This document shows positions 1 to 8,226 of a stretch of DNA of 10,660 nucleotides, in pieces. Origin of the DNA: Larix sibirica (Eukaryota > Streptophyta > Pinopsida > Pinales > Pinaceae); NCBI GenBank assembly GCA_004151065.3, contig NWUY0300020126.1:9339-19998 (forward strand), given 5' to 3'. Numbering within the stretch: the first letter of the stretch is position 1; each line of letters opens with the position of its first letter. The translations under genes were made by a program, and so were the position numbers. The notes under the pieces were generated by a model. It had not been told where the DNA came from, searched no databases, and saw only the letters and a program-made list of their open reading frames with translations.

Positions 1-5
1 TGAGT

Positions 6-190
6 CCTGGGATGCTCTTGCGAGGTTTTGTGGTGACCACATGTAATATGTCCCTGAGAGATCCTATAGGTAGATTTGTGTGCTCGTAATAGCCTAGGAT
101 GCTCTTGCGAGGTTTTGTGGTGAGGTCACATATAATATGTCCCTAGGAGATCCTATAGGTAGAGTCGTGTGCTCGTAACATCCTGGGATN
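6..190. repeat. 87-89 bp tandem repeat, two full units plus a stub
   Basis: Two near-identical units begin at 6 and 93 and a third starts at 182. Each opens with cctgggatgctcttgcgagg or a one-base variant. The units share the later landmarks aatatgtccct, gagatcctataggtag and gtgctcgtaa. The second unit is two bases longer because of an insertion near gaggtcacat. The third unit is cut after eight bases by the ambiguous base at 190, and the sequence beyond does not continue the repeat. The array probably extends left of the window. I do not recognise the family; it could be a satellite or a repeat inside a retroelement LTR. Confidence 0.9.
190..190. other. Ambiguous base (N), probable assembly junction
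   Basis: A single N sits exactly where the third 87-89 bp unit breaks off. Unrelated AT-rich sequence follows immediately. This position suggests a contig join or collapsed tandem repeat rather than a simple miscalled base. Confidence 0.7.
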
Positions 191-590
191 AGGTACATCT
201 ATTGAAGTAAGTCTTATTATGGTAAGTTATGATATTAAATTTGTGTGAAATGTACACTTAAAAATATTTTAAGGCATATAACTTACAAAAAAAAGTCATA
301 AAGGGAAATTATATTGAAGTAATCTCTTTTAATTTCAAAATTGGAGACATTCAAGATGTTAGTACTAGAGACATATAATGACTAGTATGACTCAAAATTT
401 ATTTTTGAAATATTACTTATTAACATTATGTTATTATTTGATTTCGTTAGATCGTACAATTTAGTGATGCTTGTTGATTTATCAACTTTCATGCTGATGT
501 TTTAACATTTGAGAAAACAAATAAGAGGCTTGAATATTTTACAAGATATTTAATTTAAAAAAAAATCTCATACTAATTTTTTGACGCAAA
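191..590. other. AT-rich stretch without recognisable gene
   Basis: There are many stop codons in all frames and several A-runs. If the polypurine tract at 624-636 is real, this stretch would be the decayed 3' internal region of the same LTR element, but I could not recognise integrase or reverse transcriptase motifs. Confidence 0.5.
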
Positions 591-1030
591 TGAGATCAAG
601 GCTCATGATGACATTATCAATCCAAGGAGGGGAGGATGTCATGTACCAATTCCCCTCTGTAATAAATAAAATAAGAGTTCTTGAAAATAAGAATAAAATG
701 TAAAAATTTAAAAGTAACTAGTTATTTTGTGGTTATGTAATAACGAAGAGTTACGATGTAAAAACATTACTTTTCACAATGTTCAACATTTCATTTATTA
801 TTTATTGGAAGGAAGGCTATTGTATTGGGTAGGAGGAAAATTAATATTGGAAGATAGTCCAATGATAAGAGGGAAACCTGGCCATGGCTATATTTGGGTG
901 GTGACCTCATATATGATGACCCATACTCAATATAGTTATTCTTATCTTAAGACATTGCACTAAAGATCTTCTGTGGTGAACTTTTTAGGTCACAAGACAA
1001 GATGTGAATAACATAATTCCTTGATACCTA
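591..1030 (+). mobile_element. Decayed LTR retrotransposon 3' end: polypurine tract and LTR start
   Basis: A purine-rich tract (aaggaggggagga, 624-636) is followed directly by TGTCATGTACC at 637. This is the arrangement at the border between the internal region and the 3' LTR of plant LTR retrotransposons, where the tract primes plus-strand synthesis and the LTR begins with TG. Inside the putative LTR a TATA-like box (ctatatttgg) lies at about 887-896. The right LTR end is unresolved: no clear terminal CA with target duplication was found, and 1030 is only an estimate. The left copy would lie outside the window. No protein domain survives, so the superfamily (Ty3/gypsy or Ty1/copia) cannot be assigned from the sequence. 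The 78-codon open frame at 727-963 lies inside the LTR and is probably chance. Confidence 0.45.
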
Positions 1031-1273
1031 CACTAACGTTTTAAAAGAATACAAATACAATAATGTTTTCCTATTGTTTTCTACGTTAAATTAATTTACT
1101 ATAGAATGGTAACTCTGTAATATGTTGAATTTATTGGATAATACATGGATATGAATATATGCATTTATGTTGAAAATAAAGTGGAATGATATTGTACATG
1201 CTTTTATTTATGATATATGAATTAATATGAAGTTTAGATTAGGGGATAAAACTATCACACCCATGTCTGCAAA
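1031..1273. other. AT-rich spacer, nothing recognised
   Basis: This is AT-rich sequence without an open frame, clear repeat or RNA gene. It may contain the right end of the putative LTR. Confidence 0.5.
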
Positions 1274-1558
1274 GGTTCTTTGTCAGCAACCCTCTTGTTG
1301 GTTACCCCCTCGTTGACAACCTCTTTGTTGATGAACTCTTGTAGAATAACTCCTTGTCGATGCCCCATTTAGTGATGCCTCCTTCATCGATTGATGCCTT
1401 GCAGATGGACTCATTATTGATGAATATCTTGTGAATGAATTCCTTGTCAACGACCTCATTGTTGATCAACCTCTTGTTGATGATTCTCTTGTAGACTCCC
1501 TCTTTGGTGATTACAACCTTTTTGATGGATCACTTGTTGATAGTTCCTTTCTTGAAGG
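1274..1558 (+). repeat. 15-bp minisatellite array A (19 units in phase)
   Basis: Nineteen consecutive 15-base units can be laid out without an indel. A typical unit is acctcttgttgatga, with the core cttgttgatg. Units differ at several positions, so the array is old. Because 15 is a multiple of three, one plus-strand frame reads as five-residue repeats resembling Leu-Val-Asp-x-x. It is open from about 1393 to 1625 but has stop codons in the left units (for example around 1314, 1329 and 1389), so it is not a functional gene as it stands. A related array in the same orientation lies at 2880-3051. The array could be a remnant of a repetitive coding exon or a non-coding minisatellite. Confidence 0.85.
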
Positions 1559-2273
1559 GCCATGTTTTGTCAGCCACTCTTCCGCCCATGAATGCCAACC
1601 TCCATGGACCATTATAACAATCTAGTGCCAACACTTGCAACAACATGTGGTACATTCAGATACAGACAACTAACTTCATTTATAGAATTGAATCACCTTC
1701 AACAACTAATCAAAAAATTCTATAATTGAAATGTAATTCTCTATATAAAATATAGTATATAATCATAGCAATGAATCATATCATTATCTTTTATACACTG
1801 CTCTCATTTGTGCACGTCTTTCGTATAATAATACAAACATTGCTTGATATTTTTTTCTTTGGCACATTTGTTTTCATTATTTGCTTCATTTATTCACGCT
1901 TCTAATTGCCATAATTTTATCAGTCCCATGTTGATAAGTTCTTCACTGGATGACTATATAATCTAGATCAATGGTATTAGAACGAAAATATGATCTTAGT
2001 TATTTTAGCCACAAAACCTTGGTACTTGTGCTATACACTAATAGTAGCGTAATGAACTTGACCATCCATTCGTCCATTTATCACATTAGACATACAATTT
2101 TCATTTGTATCTCAATGGTAACAACCATAGACTACAAATGACATAGTTATGTCTCTCTTTTCTTTTACAATACTTTCTCATAGCATTTTCTTCTCGTTGA
2201 TTCATATATTTTATGCACACAATTGGCTCATTACACTAATACTCACTCTATTTAAGTCATAAATTGTATTCAC
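1559..2273. other. Gene-free AT-rich stretch
   Basis: Nothing was recognised beyond the end of the array A reading frame at 1625. All frames are heavily interrupted. Confidence 0.5.
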
Positions 2274-2363
2274 AAAGTTGGCTTGTTACAAAAAAAAATC
2301 ATCTACTAGAATGTAGCCAAAGTTGGCTTGTTACAACAAGAAGTTTTCTACTATAATGTAGAG
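2274..2363. repeat. 45-bp tandem duplication
   Basis: Two adjacent 45-base units (2274-2318 and 2319-2363) both start aaagttggcttgttaca and both carry tctacta.aatgtag near the end. They differ mainly in the central A-rich part. A weaker third relative, aattggctcattaca, lies just upstream at about 2221, so the duplication may have been a longer array. Confidence 0.8.
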
Positions 2364-2879
2364 GACCGCCACAACCACAAACAAAGACAAACAATGTAAT
2401 CTATTTGATGGAGCAACTTATTGCAACTATCTCCAATTGACGATGAAAATCTATAGAGAGTGATTTCATGAATATTTTGAACAAAATTACCATCATAGTG
2501 AGCAACAATTTTAAAATTCCCACTATGAATTTGATCCTTAAAATATATTTCCAAAATATGCTCCAGTCACACTTGTCTCTCCTACCACTGTGCGAATCCA
2601 TCTATAATAGTGCAAAATGAAAGGAAGATCAATGGTCATGGTAGCAAGAAGCACTCTATTTTTTATGCAACCATACAATAACAAACAATGAATGCATATG
2701 CCTTTGTTGTTTCCCACTTATGGGAAAAAATAATGTTTAAAATCAAACCTCGACATCTATTTCCATGGCACTTTTTCCTATGTCAACAACAATAAGAACC
2801 CAGTTGCACCTTTGGTCCCAAAACTTACCAAAATGGGGCCATTGATTTATAAGGAGGGGTGACTGATCTAGCCACATCC
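2364..2879. other. Gene-free stretch between repeats
   Basis: Two short overlapping minus-strand open frames (within 2351-2601) read differently in overlapping frames and show no domain pattern. I regard them as chance. No other structure was recognised. Confidence 0.5.
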
Positions 2880-3051
2880 TTGTCAACGACTTCTATGACT
2901 TCTATTTATCAATGACCACCTTGTCGACAACCTCCTTATTGATGGATCCCTTGTTGAAAACCCCCTTAATAATGGTTCCCTTGTCAACAAACCTCTTTTT
3001 AAGGATCTTCTTGTTGACAACCTTTTTTTCAACAACCCTCTCGATGACAAG
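2880..3051 (+). repeat. 15-bp minisatellite array B
   Basis: About eleven units of the same type as array A. The cleanest begin at 2921, 2936, 2951, 2966, 2981, 2996, 3011 and 3026, for example ttgtcgacaacctcc and ttgttgacaaccttt. The left edge (2880-2905) is out of phase. The minus strand is open across the array (2883-3122) and reads as five-residue units rich in Leu, Ser and Arg. That follows from the 15-base period and is not evidence of a gene. Array B has the same orientation as array A, about 1.3 kb away, so the two share an origin. Confidence 0.8.
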
Positions 3052-3053
3052 TG

Positions 3054-3091
3054 TAGTGTATGGATTTGACACTTAGTGCATCCATACACTA
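3054..3091. repeat. Perfect 12-bp inverted repeat beside array B
   Basis: The arms tagtgtatggat (3054-3065) and atccatacacta (3080-3091) are exact reverse complements with a 14-base loop. The hairpin begins three bases after the last minisatellite unit. It is not followed by a T-run, and nothing indicates a terminator. It may be the end of an inserted element or a structure linked to array instability. Confidence 0.8.
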
Positions 3092-4474
3092 AATTCCCAA
3101 AGATGACATGAGGGATACCCATATTTTGTAAGGGTTTACTATATGCTGGTGGAATTTTACTTAGTTATCCCCTTATCTAGGCCAAGGTATGTGAATGTCT
3201 TTCCCCCATTTGATGCCTAGTGCCTATACAAGGTCCTCTTGAGCTCCTTTTATAGATCATTCTTTGGTCTTGTTTATACTTTTTTTTGTTTATTTGATTA
3301 TACATACTCTACCTTCCTGGAACAACCTTAGGATGCATGCTTGATTTGGTCTACCTTGGTTAGTTAGAGATGCCTATTGTAGATTCCCAACATCCTCATA
3401 TATTTTGTGCGAGATCACATGGGTTGATAAGGTCAAATATGATCTCCTTCCCTTTCATTTTTGTCTCTAGTATGTCATATGTAGGTTGTACATTCCCACC
3501 TACATTTGGCTTGGCTCTTTTTGACTGAAAACCTTATGAACTAACTTGATGTAATCTCCCTATCACCTTAGCAGGCTAAGGAATATGTGGTTCTATTGTT
3601 ATTTTTAGAAATGCTAGTACGTGGTAGTTGGTTGTGCAATAATGGGAGAGGTGCTTAGTTGATGTTTGTAATTATTTTCCTTTTAATTGATTGATGAATA
3701 ATGGTTGTTTCCTATAATTGCTTAAATTTAGTAGGTTGGCTCAGGTTGGGACCCACCTTGGTGGATAGCCTGAGGGCTTCATTCTATGCCTAAATCTATT
3801 TTAAAAATAGGTTTTGGGAGAATCAATCTTGGTAGCTATTTCAATGAGGTTCCTTGGATGAAAACCCTAGATATATACCTTCTAGAGAGTGACAATCTTC
3901 CACTTGTATTGTGTTTTCATTTAGGGAACACCATGGTGCTTCATGGTTGACATTTCATTGGTTTTAAGAGTGAATTTGGGACTATATAGGAGTGGATTTG
4001 TTTATACATAGACATTTTTATCTACTTATCCTTTCCTCATAAAATCTTCTATACAATTTATAATAGTAAATATCTTGTTGTTCAACATAATTTTGAAGGT
4101 GGGTTTCATCATTTGGGACAATATTTTTGTCAACCTATTGGTTGATATTTTGTGGGTTGTTTGAGGAAAATATGGGGGATTTTCTAGGCTTGTTCCATCC
4201 TTTGTTATCATTTCTAATTCTACTATATTATTTATGGTTCCTACTAAAAATATGCCAACAATTTATAAGGAAGCATTTGATATTTTTTTTAATGTTCGTG
4301 TGGTGTTTTACTCACCATTGATCATGCACACTTCTTGTCATCATTTCCATTGAAAATTTTAAATGTATTTGTTATTACATCTCAAAAATAAATTTATATC
4401 AATTCTATCCTTTGTTTTTCTAACAAGTTGCTTTTTCACATTTGGTTGTATTTTGGGAAGGGGGTTATCATATA
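3092..4474. other. Long gene-free stretch with one GC-rich foldback
   Basis: No coding region was recognised in 1.4 kb. At 3740-3774 a nested foldback occurs: outer arms ctcagg (3740-3745) and cctgag (3769-3774), inner arms ccacc (3753-3757) and ggtgg (3760-3764) around a two-base loop. The short plus-strand frame at 4127-4321 is rich in Leu, Phe and Ile because the DNA is T-rich, and is probably chance. Confidence 0.5.
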
Positions 4475-4486
4475 GTGGTGTTAGAG
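4475..4486 (+). other. Possible degenerate initiator-Met tRNA primer-binding site
   Basis: The bases tggtgttagagt match the common plant LTR-element primer-binding consensus TGGTATCAGAGC at nine of twelve positions. A CA dinucleotide, as expected at a 5' LTR end, lies five bases upstream (4469-4470). No matching LTR start or gag-like frame was found, so this is a weak call. Confidence 0.2.
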
Positions 4487-5905
4487 TTTATTTCGTGCTG
4501 TCATGTGTGCTCAAAGTTTTACTAGAGAAATAATGATAAAACACTGGCTTGAAGATAATAGAGATGACCAATAAGTGTTTTTAAAAACTAGTCAATGACA
4601 TGTTGAGGCCTCAACAACCCCTCAAGACTACCTACTTGGGGACCCACTTTTATAATTTTAACCAATCCTTTTGAACCATGCTTTGTTTTGATTGATCTAT
4701 TTTTTCATAGGTTTAATTATTATATGTTTGTTGTTGGTTGGACTTATCTTTATTAAATGCACTATTGACCATTTTGTTTTTCAATGTACTTGAGTATAGT
4801 TTATGGATGTTGCATCATCATTTTGGTTTTCCTTACAAATTCAATGGCCGCGTTCATCAATTTTCATATATCATAGACTTTTCTCTTGCATCACTTGGAT
4901 TTAACTAGCTTTGACTTGCTCGAAAATACTTTGTTGATTTTCCAAGGGGTACAAAAGTTTTTTTTACATCATAGGTTGATTTAGAGTTAAGTTGGGGTAG
5001 AATTCTCACTTTCACTAGATGTTGTGATTAAAATGCACTAGAGGTTAATGAGCCCAATTTCTAGGTGAATATCTATCAATTTGTTATGAATCCCATTGAT
5101 GTCTCCAATCATATTGGAAACCATGCACCTAGTTTTGAAAGGTGTCATGCAACCATTCATTTGTTATCTATGTTTGTCCTCTCCATCATTAAAAAAAACT
5201 CTCGTACTCAACCCCATGAGAGGTGCCAACAACCCCATGTTTATCAACACTCGTGTAGATTCTATATATTAACTACTCAACAACAATACTTGGACTCTTA
5301 ACACACTTGGTGTTGGCACTTGTTAAGTGCTTCTACCAAGACATCTAACTAACCACGCACATTGATTTGTCATACTAATCAACTATATGCTCACTTAATC
5401 TAAATCTACCACTAACATGTTGCAACATATTTTGCATGCCTAAGTCTACCATATACAATCATGCCTCAAACTACAACTTCACAATTCTTCAACCAAATAA
5501 TTGATTCCATCTAAATTTGATTCCTTCTTATAAGGCATGACACACGTGCACACAGAAGAAAATTCATCGTTCGCCACTCATACTACCCAACATGAATACT
5601 TTGACACTATAACATGTTTCATATTGTTCACATGGCTAAGTTCTTTAAGTGCCCAAGTCACATAAGCCTCACACTAATTTTCCATAATCTTCTAAGTAAG
5701 ACAAACAGGTGAGGTGCCTAAGTATTCCTTGAAGACAAAAGGCATTACATCCTACCCCACTTAAAATTCTAGTCATCTGAGCAATATCAACAAATAAACC
5801 TCTTTTTTTTCATTTCCTGACTCAACCTTCCTACTTCAGGTCATACTATCCAACTACACACCATGAAAACATTGGTTTAATCATCCAACTTACCTAGCAT
5901 GCAAC
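4487..5905. other. Long gene-free AT-rich stretch
   Basis: No coding domain, RNA gene or long repeat was recognised. A 35-base two-step foldback occurs at 5306-5340: outer arms cttggt and accaag, inner arms gcactt and aagtgc with a three-base loop. The open frame at 5065-5301 lacks a usual start and shows no domain pattern. Confidence 0.5.
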
Positions 5906-6010
5906 TGTACGTTGATACCCCTCAAGTTCTAAAATATTTGTGTGATCATTCCAACTATCTGTTGTTAGGCATTTTACCTTATAGCAGGGGATATATGGTA
6001 TCAACGTACA
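5906..6010. repeat. Perfect 14-bp inverted repeat enclosing 77 bp
   Basis: The arms tgtacgttgatacc (5906-5919) and ggtatcaacgtaca (5997-6010) are exact reverse complements. The intervening 77 bases could be a loop. It contains an additional possible pairing (cccct at 5918-5922 with agggg at 5986-5990) that competes with the end of the main stem. The size fits a very short foldback transposon or a small hairpin RNA precursor. No target-site duplication was evident at the flanks. A short plus-strand open frame (5899-6111) crosses it and is probably chance. Confidence 0.75.
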
Positions 6011-6712
6011 TGGGGATGGCATATAGATACATAGGATCTTACATTCATTATTGTAAAAAAATGAGATTAGGTTTTAGGAAAGAGTACCTTATTTATGGCG
6101 GCTGGTCCTAGGATTTTTTCCCAATCTCCACAGCAATATACCTACAAAATACATAGACCTTGCTCAAAACGTTTTGACTATAAACATATAATGATATTGA
6201 CAACAATATAACATTAATTATAATCAAAATTCAATAGAAATAATACTCTATTGGGANACTTTCACAAAATGAATATAACATAATTGTCAACATGTCCTTT
6301 TTCACACAATCTCTTACATATATAAACATTGATATAAAATTATTGTAAAAGATCTCTCCATGTGGCCATTGTAACACGCCTTGCTATTAGTTAATTCGTT
6401 CCACTTGGATCATATCTTACAATATATCCGTACAAGTTTTAAACATTGAACCTAGAAAATATGAAGGTGCACCATGTTACTTTACCGCGCATTCATTTAT
6501 TCTTCTATTGCACCCACAACTATATACCCATTCATTAGACATAAGTCTTAATACATCCTGAATGCAAATGCAACATATAGATAATGAAGTAGTGAAATCA
6601 TAAGCACACGTATGCTATTAATCATCTATAAGGTTAGTACCATATTAAAGTCTCTTATTCAAATTTCATACAAACTAAATGTAATTCTTTTCCATTCGTG
6701 ATCTACCAGTCA
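6011..6712. other. Gene-free stretch including an ambiguous base at 6257
   Basis: This is AT-rich sequence without a recognisable gene. An N at 6257 marks sequence uncertainty. Unlike the one at 190, the flanks show no obvious change in character. Confidence 0.5.
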
Positions 6713-6816
6713 ACTTTGCTTATATACATAGAAACGTAAACATGAGAAGATACTCTTCATTTACACTTTGCTTATATACATAGAAACGTAGACATGAGAA
6801 GATATTATTCATTTAC
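6713..6816. repeat. 52-bp tandem duplication, three mismatches
   Basis: Units 6713-6764 and 6765-6816 are the same length and abut exactly. Both begin actttgcttatatacatag, and they differ at three positions only. This is the best preserved duplication in the window and so probably the youngest. Confidence 0.92.
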
Positions 6817-7428
6817 ATTAGTAGAATACTATTAAAGATATAAGTAATCTAATCTCTTCCTCTTACTAGATTTTAAGGTATTAATAATGTAAATCAAAGA
6901 TTGTAATAGCTTTATAGAGCATACTTTTCTTACCAATTCGGTAGAACTGAAAGAGAGCTTCCTCCCTACTTCCTTCTACCTGGCTTCGTCATACTTTATT
7001 AGTAACACTAAATCTAACTCTATGCTTTAAAACTATTAGATGGTTTTCCATTAATCACATAAGATGTGTATCTTACTATCATTCATCAATGTTTATTTAA
7101 GGGAAACTATTTAGGGCAATGCAACGCTCCACCCAACCATAGGCTCTATGACGGCTTCTACTTTGTCCGTCCAAAGGCCATCCTCGAGATGGGCATGGTG
7201 ATCCACAATTTGGATAGGGAGTTTAAAGTCTCGTTGCCCTTGAACCAACCACACCAATATATAAATAACATTCACAAAAATCTTCTTCTACATGCGCAAT
7301 GACAATAAATGGATATCGTCCAACATCAATACACAATTTATAACTTATGAAAATATATAGGTGACACAAGGTATACAGCTCTGCCTAGTTTTTAATCTTT
7401 AAACAACAAGAATAATTTATACATATAT
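6817..7428. other. Stretch without a supported gene
   Basis: A 78-codon frame at 7066-7302 begins with GTG rather than ATG. It has a less AT-rich core (about 7115-7225) reading with some coding character (Arg-Leu-Tyr-Asp-Gly-Phe-Tyr-Phe). I recognise no family, and it may be a small relic of a coding or transposon sequence. The rest is AT-rich and empty. Confidence 0.35.
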
Positions 7429-7662
7429 GCATTCATGTTTTCCCCAAACTCATGGTGCATGTATAGAACACCAACATAGGAATACTAGGGGTCGGCTCCC
7501 TTAGCCATCCCTTCCCCAAGGCTACACGCAAGCATTGATATATAAATTAGGAAAGCGATCAAATAAACAGAGTTCATGTAGCATACATTCATACGATTTA
7601 TGAAATAATTCAAATAACAGAGTTAAGGCAGCATTCATGTTTTCCCCAAACTTGTGCTACAT
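7429..7662. repeat. Interspersed short direct duplications
   Basis: A 22-base segment starting gcattcatgttttcccc occurs at 7429-7450 and again at 7631-7652, with weaker similarity continuing. Between them a second pair overlaps: caaataaacagagttcatg... (7560-7592) and caaataacagagttaagg... (7611-7638), 51 bases apart. Together they show repeated local duplication just left of the 80-bp array. Confidence 0.75.
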
Positions 7663-7705
7663 AATATACAACAGTATTTCATATTATAAAGCATTCATTA
7701 ATAAG

Positions 7706-8226
7706 TGAACTGGCATTTCCTTCCTCCAACACGATGGAAAATAAATGAAATTAAAAATGTAAACATACAGGATAGGGATCAATGCCCTTCGGCATTCCCT
7801 TCCTCCCAACACAATGGAAAAGAAAAGAAATTCAAAATAAACGCACATGACGGGTATCAATGCCCTTCGGCATTCCCTTCCTCCCAACACGATGGCAAAG
7901 AAATGAAATTATTTGTGTAAAAAATATAGGACAGGGATCAATTCCCTTCAGCATTCCCTTCCTCCCAACACGATGGCAAAGAAATGAAATTAAAAATGTC
8001 AACATATAGGAAAGGGATAAATGCCCTTCGGCATTCCCTGCATCCCAACACGATGGCAAAGAAATGAAATTAAAAATGTAAATGCACAGGACAGGGATCC
8101 AGCAGCCCTTCCTAATGTGCCCACACAGAGATAAGTAAAACAATGTAAACGCCCGGAACATGGGTCAATGCATATATGTACACAACCATTACATCAAATA
8201 TGCAGTGTAAAAAAACAGACAGGGAT
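7706..8226. repeat. 78-81 bp tandem array, five good and two decayed units
   Basis: The landmark ggcatt, or a variant, occurs at 7712, 7791, 7869, 7950 and 8030, giving periods of 79, 78, 81 and 80. Well-preserved parts include cccttcctcccaacacgatgg, caaagaaatgaaatt and gacagggatcaatgccc. Two further units to about 8164 and 8226 are degenerate; the last keeps gtgtaaaaaaacagacagggatc. Units 2, 3 and 5 contain a perfect hairpin, aatgcc-cttc-ggcatt. Open frames on both strands here (for example 7705-7920 plus and 7832-8161 minus) merely translate the repeat. The period is not a multiple of three, so they are not genes. Confidence 0.9.

Noticed and set aside
2883-3122. Arg-rich minus-strand frame as a basic small protein
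   Set aside because: Almost all of it is the 15-bp minisatellite read in reverse. The pentad periodicity is explained by the repeat.
4127-4321. Plus-strand 64-codon hydrophobic frame
   Set aside because: It is rich in Leu, Phe and Ile because of T-rich DNA. No signal-like architecture, homology or conserved motif is visible.
7066-7302. Plus-strand 78-codon frame with a less AT-rich core
   Set aside because: It starts with GTG, has no family I recognise and no neighbouring exon. It was kept only as a note within the surrounding stretch.
7684-8161. Open frames on both strands across the 80-bp array
   Set aside because: They translate a tandem repeat whose period is not a multiple of three, and both strands are equally open. 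Cys/Arg-rich repeated peptides follow from the repeat itself.
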